Assembly (NCBI GenBank): GCA_023935145.1 | Contig: CM043703.1 | Span: 20,385,227-20,449,226 of the forward strand | Length of the DNA stretch: 64,000 nt | Direction of reading: 5' to 3' | DNA from: Bretschneidera sinensis | Taxonomy: Eukaryota > Streptophyta > Magnoliopsida > Brassicales > Akaniaceae | Part shown: positions 1 through 10,804 of the stretch, piece by piece | How positions within the stretch are numbered: the first letter of the stretch is position 1 | Layout of the letters: every line of letters begins with the position of its first letter | Translations under genes and position numbers: made by a program | The notes under the pieces: model-generated | Told to the model about the DNA's origin: nothing | Database searches by the model: none | The model's input: only the letters and a program-made list of their open reading frames with translations

Positions 1-93
1 TTAAAAAATGGTATCACTTATAAGAAGGCTCCTTAGATCACATATATTATATGGAGAACCTGATATTAACAAATCGACAAACTGATTTTTCAG
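1..93 (+). other. Intron of RPN8 (5' part outside window)
   Basis: AT-rich sequence ending in a pyrimidine-rich tract and CAG at 91-93, immediately before the first visible RPN8 codons. I read it as the 3' part of an intron whose donor lies before the window. No coding frame matching the RPN8 N-terminus is present here. Confidence 0.7.
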
Positions 94-2323
94 CCAAGGA
101 GCACGTAGTGGGGTGGTACAGCACAGGTCCTAAACTGCGAGAGAATGATTTGGATATTCATGGATTATTCAGTGGGTAAGATCACCAATTATAGTTCTCA
201 AAATAGGATCAGATAGCTGTTGAGTTGTTAAAAAGTATTGCTTGCATTATATATGTTTTCCCCTTTTCTTTTTATTGCCTCAATCAATCTGGTATTTTAA
301 CTCTCCTATTTGTTGAATCATATCTAACCTTTTTTTCGTTTCTTTGACTAGTAAATCATCGCTGGCATTTTATTTGAAGAAAGGAAGTTTATGTTTAATT
401 TCTCTTCAAGTTTCTGGTTAATGTGTTTTCTGCTATTATCATCCATGATCCACTAATTAAGCTTTACTTCTGGCATTATAGTTATGTTCCAAATCCTGTT
501 TTGGTCATAATTGATGTCCAACCTAAAGAGCTTGGAATACCCACAAAAGCTTACTATGCTGTTGAAGAGGTGAAAGAGGTAAGAACCTAAGTTCTGCAAC
601 ATAATCGACACAACTGATGGTGTTAGTTGAGCTACTAATCGAGTAGAATGAGATACAGCCTGTTTATCATTGTTTCTCAGTGTTTTCCTGCAAACTGCAT
701 CCATATATGCTAGGAATGTAACTGGTAGTTTTATATGGTTGCAGAATGCCACTCAGAAAAGCCAGAAGGTGTTCGTGCATGTGGCTTCAGAAATTGCTGC
801 TCATGAAGTTGAGGAAATTGGTATGCCCATCGAATGGGAAGCTGCTGTATTAAATATGATTTGATTTACTTCTTTTGAATTATAGAGTCGAAGGTATTAT
901 TGCTGGCATTAACACATTTATTTTCCCTGTATGGACTTGATCATGTGTTTTCTGGTTTTGATTCCCTTCCCCTTTAACAGGTGTGGAACACTTGCTCAGG
1001 GATGTGAAGGATACAACCATTAGCACCCTTGCAACAGAGGTATTTTTTCTTGTCAATGCTCAATGCTTACTTTAATCTTGCCATTTCTCATTTAAAGTTT
1101 TATGGATCTTGACCTCTTGACTTCAGAAGAAATGTTGATAAGTTTTGCAGTCATCAGGTTACGAATCTCTACTCTTTCTATCTGAAGTCAAAAAAATTAT
1201 GTCTTTGTTTGTTCTGCGCAGGTGACTGCGAAACTTACAGCTTTGAAGGGGTTGGATGCACGACTTCGAGAGATACGGAGTTATCTTGACCTTGTTATTG
1301 AAGGAAAGCTCCCTTTAAACCACGAGATTTTGTACCATTTACAGGTTAGCTTCTAGATAAACCATGTATTCCTTCGTAGGGCCTTTCTGTAAATATATTT
1401 TTTTTCTTAGTAATGTTTGAATATATTTATTGAATTTCGTTGAGGGCTCACTCAGCAGAGCTTGGTAATGGTATATACTTCAAGACGATATTTTACCTTT
1501 TCGTTTTGCTATTTATTGTTTTGCTGCCATTTGCCATTGTAGTGATTTGTCTTCTAATGATATTTTTTTTTTTTTTGAAATTTTGTAGGATGTGTTCAAT
1601 CTTCTTCCAAACCTAAATGTTAGCGAGTTAGTCAAGGCTTTTTCAGGTGGATCCTTTATAGTATTAAATTATTCTCCGAGTTTTTTCCTTTCTCATATTC
1701 TTTAATGCTTTGTTGGATTGTTCTTATACTTTCACTATGTGCAGTGAAAACAAATGATATGATGTTGGTTACCTATCTTTCATCCCTCATCCGAAGTGTA
1801 ATTGCTCTCCACAACTTGATCAACAACAAGGTAAGATATGCTTTCTATAACCTGGAACAGATGGCTCTTTCTGTAGTCTTAAACTTTAAAAGCATCAGTA
1901 CTCTGGCTTGGTCCGTGTATTCTTCTACCTACATAGATTGTTTTGAGTCAAATTACTCTTTAGCAGTTTAGTGCATGCATATTTTGCTTCAGCAGTTCAA
2001 AGTGTCTCATTGACTTCAGTACCTGTTTTCATATCACAGGGACCATGATGTGAATATTTTCATTATCAATACCTGACTTGTAAAGCATTTCCGTTAGCGT
2101 TGTTACGATTAGATCTCTATTATATTATCTGTTCTCCCCCCTTTTGGCCCATTTTACATTTTCATCTGTGGAGAATCTGCATTTAGTTATACAGTGTGAT
2201 TTATCGTCCTCATATAGCATGGTTTAATTTAATATGGAAATCTGATTTCAGTTGCTCAACAAAGAACACGAAAAAGAAGACGACTTGAAGCCCGTTGCTG
2301 TACCAGCTGCTGCTGGAAACTAA
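94..2323 (+). CDS. RPN8: 26S proteasome regulatory subunit RPN8 (non-ATPase subunit 7), 5'-truncated, eight exons
   Basis: Structural subunit of the 19S lid; in the family its MPN domain lacks the zinc ligands of RPN11 and pairs with RPN11 to hold the deubiquitinating site. Coding exons, all with GT-AG borders and consistent phases: 94-175, 482-578, 745-820, 981-1039, 1222-1344, 1589-1646, 1745-1830, 2252-2323 (stop TAA). Joined they give about 216 residues. Recognisable blocks are [20 protein letters not shown] (exon 1), [20 protein letters not shown] (exon 2), QKVFVHV and [17 protein letters not shown] (exons 3-4), [15 protein letters not shown] (exon 5) and [20 protein letters not shown] (exon 7). 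The family is about 310 residues, so roughly 93 N-terminal residues (start of the MPN domain) are outside the window. The C-terminus is short and acidic/Ala-rich ([15 protein letters not shown]). I see no frameshift or premature stop; the gene looks functional. Confidence 0.95.
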
Positions 2324-3129
2324 ACATCATTGCAAATGGATGTTCTGCTAGAGGAGCTTCCCTCCAGTGACAGGCTGCGATTAGTCTTTGTTTCTCAACC
2401 CTTTAGGATCATGTGTTCTCTGAATGAGAAAAGAAAGGGGAGGGAGAGGATTAGGGGCTAGCTGGTGGAGGTTTGCAGGCTCCAATTTGTCTTGATTTTT
2501 TTTCTTCATGATACTGTTCCACCAATGTGTCTTATTTTCCCCCTATTTCTATAGTTGCAGTGTGGTTCATGTTTTACGCACAATTTTGGCGCTTGGATGC
2601 TACTGTTACTGACCCATCTTTCATGGTATTTGTTAGTACTTTTTTCACTTAAATTGTTTATTTAGCAATTTACCTTCCTAAATTATCAGATTGGTCCGTC
2701 TTTATGCCATCTCATAAGATGCAAGTAGACGACCTGAATTTGTGATGCATAATGCAATGATCAATCATAATTTGGGATGAGATTTATCATTGTACAGAAT
2801 ATCCTAACCAAATTCTACTTTAAATACAATACAAACTTTTTTTATCATATATTTGAGGGGAGGATTACAATCATTTTCATTTAAAAATTTAAATTGAAGT
2901 AAATTTATGATGAGATTGAATAATATTTAATCATGATTTGACTTTCATTTTAATTTTTAAATGAAAAAGATAATGTTTTTGAGGGCAGGGGTTTGAACTG
3001 ATACTCCGCAAGAAAAATGACATTCTCATCATTGCGGATGGGTGTGTGGGGTACTAAAATACAACACAAACTTAACACAGGTATGTGGAGAAAGTGTCTT
3101 GGTTTGAACTAGCACTCTCAATATCATTC
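2324..3129. other. RPN8 3' UTR and short intergenic stretch between convergent genes
   Basis: Follows the RPN8 stop and runs to the stop of the opposing FAS1 gene, so the two genes converge. The first 250-300 bases are mixed-composition 3' UTR-like sequence. An imperfect foldback lies at 2872-2970 (separate entry). No open frame of note. Confidence 0.6.
2872..2970. repeat. Imperfect inverted repeat (small foldback, MITE-like)
   Basis: The arm at 2872-2900 (CATTTTCATTTAAAAATT...) is nearly the reverse complement of 2941-2970 (...AATTTTTAAATGAAAAAG), with a loop of about 40 bases. No target duplication was identified. It lies between the convergent RPN8 and FAS1 genes. Confidence 0.5.
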
Positions 3130-3732
3130 TTATTCACTGTAATCGGATTCGAATGACTGTTCAAACTCAGCATCCATAATCACACCATACATAATATGAA
3201 CAACAGTCTTCCCTCTCTTGAGATCCAATCTCTCTGCTTTCACTATGTTAACCACCAACATGCCATCTAAATCCCTAGATATGAACAAGGTGAACCCAGA
3301 CAAAGAATCATACGAAACCTCTTTGCCAATTGGTACATTGCCTGAATAAAGAATACGAGGAACAACTGAAAACCCCAATATTCTCGAAACAATTGCATAT
3401 GTATCGTTCATTTTTTCCTTAACAAAGCTCTCATTTACCTTCAAACCAAGATCTCTCTTAAAGGCTTTCTCTGATGGGACAAAAGCAGTAAAAGCAAGAT
3501 CTTGCGGTAACATCTCAATCATCATTTCTACGAACTTACCCATTTCTTGATTTTTGAAGATTTTGCTGTTTCTTGTGGTATGGAAAAAACCCACTTGACG
3601 GTTTCCTAGTGAGACTTCCGGTAGCTTGAGGACTGATACAATCACAACAAAGATGGAACATAATGATACCACCAAACATACAAAAGCAATTGAGTTCTTC
3701 AAGAAGTAGCCTCTCTTCATCTTCTTCAACAA
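3130..3732 (-). CDS. Membrane-anchored FAS1 (fasciclin)-domain protein, 200 aa
   Basis: Residues 1-13 are basic (MLKKMKRGYFLKN), followed by a hydrophobic segment at about 14-35, best read as an uncleaved signal anchor. A single FAS1 domain occupies about 55-190: the H1-like motif FTAFVPSEKAF is at 81-91 and the H2-like GKTVVHIMYGVIMDAEF at 174-190. NES and NDT are possible N-glycosylation sites. The protein is short compared with fasciclin-like arabinogalactan proteins, and I see no Pro-rich AGP region or C-terminal GPI signal. It belongs to the small plant group annotated only as 'FAS1 domain-containing protein'. FAS1 domains generally mediate adhesion at the cell surface or wall; a specific role is unknown. 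The ORF is intronless and starts at the first Met; Met5 is an alternative. Confidence 0.85.
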   Translation of the reverse strand: MLKKMKRGYFLKNSIAFVCLVVSLCSIFVVIVSVLKLPEVSLGNRQVGFFHTTRNSKIFKNQEMGKFVEMMIEMLPQDLAFTAFVPSEKAFKRDLGLKVNESFVKEKMNDTYAIVSRILGFSVVPRILYSGNVPIGKEVSYDSLSGFTLFISRDLDGMLVVNIVKAERLDLKRGKTVVHIMYGVIMDAEFEQSFESDYSE

Positions 3733-4460
3733 TTACATAGAAACTTGCAACTAAGCTTTGTTGCAGGAGCTAGGGTTCCACAAAGGAAAAGCCTGATCTG
3801 GGGTGGATTCAAATGGGAATATGATATTCAAAGGGCATGCATGCTTATAGTGTTGGTATTTGGTGAATAAAGGAAGAATTTTCACTTTACAGAGTGTTTG
3901 TAGCAAGGGGTAAAAGAAACTTCTCAGCTTTCTCTGCTATTCAGGTCAGCCAATAAGTTGACAAACGTATGTAATTAGATCGTACAATAATATCTCAAGG
4001 AGGTGCAAATAATTTATCTTGAATAAAATGTTTTCGTAATGGACATTTTTTTGGTCTTTCCGAGGTCAATTTATAATATGGCCCCAATGGAAAATCTTTG
4101 GTCTGGCCCAATATTATGGTCATTTTGACTTGGGGTTTGAGTAGATAATTTTGACTTGGGCTTTCAATTCCTCACTCACTCCATCTCTCTCGATGTGAGT
4201 GTATATATATAAATAAAAAATTACCACTTAATTAAATGATAAATTTCATGAAAAGATAAAATTAGTTAAAAAAATATTCAATAAAAATATTTTTCGCTTA
4301 TGAGGCGTTTACAAGTGAGTATGATGGAATCTAAACTTGGGACTCATTTTAACTACAAAAGAACCAGAAAGGCAGAAACTATATTGCAAACAAACTGAAA
4401 CTGTCGCAAGAGTCATCAGTTCTTCCTTACCCCAAATTAAATGCACTCCCAAGGCTTTTT
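3733..4460. other. Upstream region of the FAS1 gene, no further gene seen
   Basis: Upstream side of the minus-strand FAS1 gene (presumed promoter and 5' UTR at about 3733-3950), then AT-rich sequence. No convincing TATA box or coding frame was identified. Confidence 0.4.
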
Positions 4461-5030
4461 TTCTAACATAGTTATCTATGATATATATGCTATCAATAAA
4501 GTTAGAATTTTAATTTAGTGTTCATTTTTTAAAATATTTTTTTAAGTTTTATTTAAAATATAAATCAAATATATAAATAAGATTATACATGTAATTCAAT
4601 TGATTTCAACTCGTCGTATCTTTCTCTTATGTTTTTTTTCTTTAAAATATCCTTTAAACCCCTATTTATATAAATACAAATCAAATATTTAAATAAGGTT
4701 ATATATGTAATTCAAATGACTTCAACTCTTCATATCTTTTTTTCATTTTTTCTCTCTCATTATCCTACTTAGACTTAACTTCTCTACTTTCCTTATCTCT
4801 CTATATGATTTTCTCTATTGTTTTTTTATCTTTACTACATTTTTAATTGTTCTTATTTATTTTTGATAATTCTAACCGGATTGTTTTTCGTAAGATGTTT
4901 CTTTGCATGTTCAATTTTCTAATGAAAAATATATGATCGTTATGCTTAATATACTTATAAATAAAAAAATAATTATTAAAATATTATTTTATCATCTAAA
5001 AAAATATATCAACACCCCGTTGCATTTGTT
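4461..5030 (+). repeat. Dispersed AT-rich repeat, copy 1
   Basis: Shares a long stretch of similarity, in the same order, with 30770-31420: AAATCAAATA.TTAA.TAAG.TTATATATGTAA, then a CT/TTT-rich part (TTAACTTCTCTA), then TTTTCTAATGAAAAATAT.TG and ATAAAAAAATAATTATTAA. No terminal inverted repeats or coding capacity could be fixed, so the class is unknown. Confidence 0.55.
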
Positions 5031-5618
5031 AAAATACTAACAATAACAAAAAAGCGTCATTAATAAGACATTTATTGATCTCAAATTTGAACATTGCAAT
5101 CAATACCATCGCTTTCAACAATTATTTTTAAATAGTTTTTGATAATTTATAAGTTGTATAAAAGTAATTGTTGATAATTTACATGTTTTATTAATTTTAT
5201 TTTTAGTAAAATCGCTGTAACGATTTATAAACGAGTGTAGAAATTAATGACCTATTTTAATAATAAATACATCTTTTATCGTTTAATGTTTTTTCACAAT
5301 CTAGAGTAATTATTTACTTATTACAATAACTTTAAAAAAAATTATTTTTTTAATGACCTGACACAATTTTACGCGTTAACAGTTGCAATGGTCAAATTGG
5401 GTGGTTTTCTTCATCGTTCCAATAATTAAAAAAGAAGGCTATTTTTTCACTACCGTACTAGGAGTACAATTTAGCAAGAAAATTTAATTAACGATATTTT
5501 TTTTCCGAAGATGGTTAAATTTAACTATTAAGAACGACAAACTATATAACAATACTAGACAAATCCTGGCAGTGCCACATATTCATAAACATCATCACCA
5601 CCGTTAGATTTTTTTTGT
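5031..5618. other. AT-rich intergenic, 3' flank of BAHD gene
   Basis: AT-rich sequence with homopolymer runs and no supported gene. The last 50-100 bases are the probable 3' UTR of the minus-strand BAHD gene, which ends at 5619. Confidence 0.5.
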
Positions 5619-7091
5619 TCAACTTGACACATATTGCATGAACTCACGGTCAGACTCAATCTCAGCCATCGTTTCAGGCGACAAAACTACCTCGAGATCG
5701 ACGGAGCCGTTACCTTCCCTCCCGGGAAATGCCGAGATCTTACCGTCGAATTTGTTTGCCCTCCCGCTCCTAACTGCCAGGGGCCGGCCCCACCCAAAAT
5801 CGTTATCATACATCGGGAATCTCGGCGAGCTCCCCATCGTGATTGATGCTCCGTCGAAATTCCCCAGCGGGAAGCACCGAGGGTTCCCCTCCCAATCCTT
5901 TACGAGCCGTCGCACCGTGGTGTCGTCGTGAGCCGCCAAGCTCCTGTTCAGCTGCTCCGCGCACCAGCGTAGATCGCGAGATAGCACGTCCCCTGCAGCC
6001 GCGTACGTCGGCACGCTCTGGATCGCGTTCCCGAAGTAGCACGGGTCGAGCTTCGGGCTCAGCCTGTGGCGGCAGTTCACCGCCATGCGAAACGTAGTCG
6101 TTTTGGAGTGCGGCAGCTTCCTCGCCCGTGTCACCGCGCGCCAGAGCAGTGCGCATTGGGACTGAAATGACGAGATCTCCACCTTATTTGTTGAAACGTT
6201 CGTCTCCGTTTCGGTGCCTTGCTGCGGTTTCGAAACGGCATTTCTAACGAACCAGCTCTCGATGATCTCCGTCAACTTGACGTTATCGATGTTGTGGTAC
6301 TTGTCGTTGCTATGCTTCCCTAGCAACTCGACGGCGTCAATCTCGCCGTTATCTACACATTTGTTCTTATTGTTTACTTTTGCTTTCAGCTCCAATATCG
6401 CTTCTCTGCTGAAACTGAATATCCTTTCGCGCAACGGTTCGCTTTCGTTGAAGGTTACCTTGGGTCCACCTTCGGGGACTCGCAACACGGCCGGTGACAT
6501 CAGCACCGAATCCCGGGTGAAATCCGGCTGGCGCGAGATCCTCTTCACGCCACTAGAAAGTTCAGCGAAGGTGTTGAAGAAGTTCCAGAACGACGTGCCG
6601 TCAGTGACGGCGTGGTTGACAGAGCATCCGATAAAGACGCCGTCTGCGAGCTCGGTGACCTGGAAGGCCATGATCGGCCTGTGATGACCATCGTAGCTGA
6701 CCGTCCTGTCAAAGGAGAAGAACCCCTTGATGAGCTCCGGGAGATCAGTGGGGCTCAACACGTCGCGAACGGAGAAACAAGTACCGTTCGCGAATACGAA
6801 ATCCACACCCGCGTCGTTACAAGAAATGTGAACGTAGCCATTCGAGTCGGTCATGAAACGACCAGCAAGAGGAGGGAAGCGCGAGAGCGCCTGAGAGAGA
6901 CCGCACTTTAAGATGGAGAGGAGCACGTCGATAGGAACCGGAGCGCGAGTGAAGAGGCAGCCCTTTTGGATGTAGTGGCAAGAGAGCATTGGGAGATCAG
7001 AGACTGAAAGCTTGAGGTCTCCCATAGTAGACTTCTGGTCTGGGTAGACACTGCATTTGGAGATTACAGTTACAGACTCGGCACAAGGCAT
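5619..7091 (-). CDS. BAHD-family acyltransferase, 490 aa (At3g50280/EPS1-like clade)
   Basis: BAHD enzymes are cytosolic and transfer acyl groups from CoA thioesters to alcohols or amines of specialised metabolites. The catalytic HXXXD is present as HAVTD at residues 160-164 (general-base His and structural Asp both intact). The DFGWG motif is exact at 431-435, in the context YDNDFGWGRPLAVRSG. The C-terminal block KFDGKISAFPGREGNGSVDLE is typical of the clade annotated as 'uncharacterized acetyltransferase At3g50280-like'; ENHANCED PSEUDOMONAS SUSCEPTIBILITY 1 is a relative. The length is slightly above the usual 430-460 because of an insertion at about residues 245-300. The gene is intronless and complete. 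The start at Met1 is supported by the conserved SVTVISKCSVYPDQKST opening. Substrate cannot be predicted. The 3' half is distinctly GC-richer than the flanks. Confidence 0.93.
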   Translation of the reverse strand: MPCAESVTVISKCSVYPDQKSTMGDLKLSVSDLPMLSCHYIQKGCLFTRAPVPIDVLLSILKCGLSQALSRFPPLAGRFMTDSNGYVHISCNDAGVDFVFANGTCFSVRDVLSPTDLPELIKGFFSFDRTVSYDGHHRPIMAFQVTELADGVFIGCSVNHAVTDGTSFWNFFNTFAELSSGVKRISRQPDFTRDSVLMSPAVLRVPEGGPKVTFNESEPLRERIFSFSREAILELKAKVNNKNKCVDNGEIDAVELLGKHSNDKYHNIDNVKLTEIIESWFVRNAVSKPQQGTETETNVSTNKVEISSFQSQCALLWRAVTRARKLPHSKTTTFRMAVNCRHRLSPKLDPCYFGNAIQSVPTYAAAGDVLSRDLRWCAEQLNRSLAAHDDTTVRRLVKDWEGNPRCFPLGNFDGASITMGSSPRFPMYDNDFGWGRPLAVRSGRANKFDGKISAFPGREGNGSVDLEVVLSPETMAEIESDREFMQYVSS

Positions 7092-7210
7092 TTTCTCTTT
7101 TTTTGGTCTGTTTGGTGATGAGATGCAGCTCTCAGTCTCTTATATGTGTCGCTCGCTTATGTGAATTGTCTGGGAGTAAGAGTGAGGAGGAAGAGGGGAG
7201 TTGCGAGAGG

Positions 7211-7218
7211 TATATATA
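7211..7218 (-). promoter_or_regulatory. TATA box of BAHD acyltransferase
   Basis: TATATATA, palindromic, lies about 120 bases upstream of the ATG at 7091. It would leave a leader of roughly 90 bases. The minus-strand leader is CT-rich (CTCTTCCTCCTCACTC) and contains no upstream ATG, which suits efficient translation. Confidence 0.6.
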
Positions 7219-7259
7219 GGGGTCGGGATTGAGGAACTGCGGTTTGGTTCATGCATTTG

Positions 7260-9592
7260 CTGTTGTTAGTGTGCATGTTTGATTTTATCTTAAAATTACT
7301 TATCTTTTCTTTCTTTTAAGATTTTTTTTTTCTTTCAAGATTTGATAATGGATAATGACTAGTAAATACGACTCTCTAATAGTTTGATACCCATAAAATA
7401 TGATTTGAAACCACATGTGCATGTTTGATTCTGTTGATATTTACTCTATAGATACATGGAATGGAATGATTTTATGGATGTGTTATAATTATCTTCAAAT
7501 TATTATTCCACTCTTTTTATTTCAATTATTTAAGGTTTTATCAATTTGATTAATTTTTATTTTGTTTGGAAGTCATCGACAATGTAAAATATTTGCCACT
7601 CGTAAAAGAAAAAATGTTTTTTATTTTATTTTATATTTTGATGTAATATATTTTTTATAAATCAATGTTAGATAATAACACTTCGAAGTAAAAATAATTA
7701 TTAAGTGAAAAGATATGTTATTTAAGATGACATAAATATAAGAATCCAATTTAGATTTTTCCTTCATATCACAGGAAGATCAAGTTGGGTCTATCTAGAA
7801 TTGCACAAAATGCCCAATATATGCGAGATATGCATGCCTCTCAACCATCCAATCAAAGACGCAAATCCTTTCACAACATCAAATTGCAGATTTGAAGCTC
7901 TCTCCACGGAGAAGTCCAACATGGCGTGCATGCAAGGGTGTCCAATTTGACGTGGCAAACATGCAAGGGTATAAGGACTGACTACTGGAGCCACTTGGTC
8001 ATCTCTTGGCTCCTCCTTAACAAATTAGGGGTATCAAGTTCGCTTCTATATAAAAAAATGTTGCAAATAAGTTGTGTACACGATGGATGTTTAATCTCAA
8101 TCGTTTATACATTTCGCATTTGTAATTAATAATGCATAAAACTACGACCTGATTTGATAACATTTTAAGTAAGGATTAAAACAATATTTTAAAAAAATTA
8201 AAAAAATTTATTTTAATCTCCACTTATGCTTATACATTTAACTCAACTTTAAAGATACAACTCAAGCAATAAGATAAATCTAGAAAAACCAGCACAGTAT
8301 GAATTTGGATCTTCTTATGTTGAATTTGTCTGTGATTTGATGCAGCTCATAACAGGATAAATAGTCAAATCATCAAAAAAATTAAATCAAAAGTTAAAAC
8401 CAAAATACATAAATTTTTTGAATCCAAATATCTTTCGCTAGCAAAATGGGATAATTTTTTAAAATCAAAATCAAAATTTAAAAAAGAAAAGAAAAAGGAA
8501 ACTATTGCTGAAAACCGGTGGTCAGGGACGAACGCGCCAACGCGTGAGCAGGATCATGATGATTGTTAGTGATTGAAAAAGCTGGATTCAGTCAACGCTT
8601 CATAATCTTCTAGGTTTACTCGCATGGACGACTCCAATAATTTTTTTATCAAAGGAAGCAAAGTACTTAAAAAAATATTTATTTATAATTTGAGAGGAAA
8701 AGAAAAATACAATCTCACCAAACATATTTTTAAAATTATTCGTTATCATATTTTACTTTTGTTAATAGATTGAAAAGTGGAAGCAACTTTTCACATTTCA
8801 ATGGAGTTGGGACAAACTAAAATATTAATATTAGTGAGGACATTTTAAAAACTTTTTACTAGTTTATAAAAACATTAATAAAGACCATTAAAACATATGT
8901 AAGAACAACTGCTCTTATTGAATTTAACGTAAATTCGTTCATGTTTACTCAAAACATGTAAATGTACGAAACGATTTATATACATCTAAAATTTAATCGA
9001 ACGAAATGTCTGAATACTTTGTTCGTAAAAGAAATTGCCATAAAAAATGAAAACTCGTTGAAAATTAAAAATTTCATTCAAAAGTAATTCATCGTTAGGG
9101 AGTGAGTCAACGTACTTCTTATATTTCTGCAGCTACTTGGTCCTTTTTTTTTTTCTTTTCTATGAACAATTTCTTCCATTTCTTGTCCACCGTTGCATTC
9201 AAGATTGCAAGCTACTCCCTCTTAAATCCTAAGATATGATGATGTTGCTTGCCAATTAGTGTAGTGTAATGAAACAATCAATCTGAAGATTCCATTAGAA
9301 ATCAAAATTTGCTCATGCAAAATTTGAAATTACCCATAAAATATAAGAATGATCTCGCCGACTATTTACGTTCTGTATGTTGGCTGTCATTCTTGCCACC
9401 CCGAGAAAAGTCGGCCTTAGCTACAATCTTAACTGTTTAGCTAATCTTGAACTGTCTTAATGCTAGTTGGAGTGATTAACTATTGCTACTGGGTCCAATC
9501 TTATACTATAATATATTAATTATAATTTTATATTCTGTCAACTTAATTATTAATTATATATATAGAGAGAGAGCTTATGTTTGAGATTATTC
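7260..9592. other. AT-rich intergenic region without a supported gene
   Basis: Upstream of the BAHD promoter. Open frames are short and show no family signature. 7780-8000 is less AT-rich and contains a direct repeat of CATGCAAGGGT (two copies about 40 bases apart), but I could not connect it to a gene. Confidence 0.4.
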
Positions 9593-9639
9593 AATGGCGG
9601 TCGGTTAATTAAGTTAGGAGAATCTCCTAAACCGCCATT
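9593..9639. repeat. Nested short palindrome
   Basis: Outer arms AATGGCGGT (9593-9601) and ACCGCCATT (9631-9639) enclose an inner perfect palindrome TTAGGAGA/TCTCCTAA (9614-9630). It may be the terminus or footprint of a small transposon. Confidence 0.6.
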
Positions 9640-10804
9640 TCTGATTTGTCAGAGTATGCCAATATTTAAACGCTCAGCATAAAGAAAGAAAATTGGTAAG
9701 CTGAATAAATACAGTAGCACAATATGTTTAATGTGGCTTAATATATTGTTTGATTTGATTGGCCCATTGCTCCTTAGTGAAATAAAAAATTAAATTATAC
9801 TGTAGTAAGTGAGAGCCAATGATGTCTAAGTACGTACTAGGACCCAAAGAAGAAGCTTGCTGCGGGGTACCTTTCCCACGTGTATGACAGTTCAAGACCA
9901 ACCATTTAGGTTTTCTAATATTCTTTGCTAGCTTGCTAGACCTGAAATAGTAAAATAAGGTTGAAATTTTGGAGACTTGAGCCACGGTGTCCAAATTAAG
10001 AAGAAGTGAGTGTTCCAGTGAACCTTGGCATCTGCAAACCTGTATCTCTATGTGACAGTTCAAGAACAACTATGCATACGAAAGGTGTCTGATCCCATGA
10101 AGTTAATTTCGCCAGAATTTACGATTAATCTCAATATTTAAATTTGATGGCAAAAGAAAAGAGTCCTTCAACATGGTGATGCTTTAGAGTTTAAATTTAA
10201 GGTAAACATTGGAGATTTCCTAAATGAAATTTAGGAACTAATGCCAAATTAAGTTCATGATGCCCCAATTGTCTCTTTACGATATATTTGGATAGAGAGA
10301 AAAGAGAATAAAATAGATGATAAGAGTACTCTTTCACATTTTTTCAGTTTCTTCGTATATTTAGTTTTTGATGCGTTTAGTACGAAAGAAAAATATTTGA
10401 AAAGAAAATGAAAATGATGAAAAATTAGAATGATTGAAAAGTAAGAAAATTGACCTTTTCTTTTTTGGGTTTAATAGAGATCAAGATAGAAAACCAGAAG
10501 AAAAAAAATAAAAAAAAAAATTCTTTTATCATTATTTAGTATAGTGAAAAAGTGAGAAAATAAAATATAAATAGTATTATTTTTACCGCTAAATCCTTCG
10601 TAATTTTAATGGATATTAATATAAGATATTAGATGGAGATCAATTAGTAAATTGATAATCTTATCTATTTTCTCTCATATTTTTCACTCTCAAGTTTGAA
10701 AGATTATGATTTGTATATGTAAGAAGAAAAATCAATCCTCTTACTGTTTTTTCCTCTCGCTTTACTTTCCTATTAAATATAAGAAACTTTATTCCATATG
10801 CTTT
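9640..10804. other. Intergenic stretch, no supported gene
   Basis: A 113-codon minus-strand frame at 9728-10069 has no recognisable domain, and I do not call it a gene. The rest is AT-rich and purine-rich (10380-10560). The sequence GCGTTTAGTACGAAAGAAA at about 10373 recurs inverted at about 11730-11755, hinting that this stretch and the foldback to its right belong to one element. Confidence 0.35.

Noticed and set aside
5806..6911. Several frames of 70-156 codons overlapping the BAHD gene on both strands
   Set aside because: Shadows of a GC-rich coding region; the BAHD frame carries all conserved motifs.
9728..10069. 113-codon minus-strand frame
   Set aside because: No recognisable family, no splice partners, low-complexity neighbourhood; length is within chance expectation for 64 kb.
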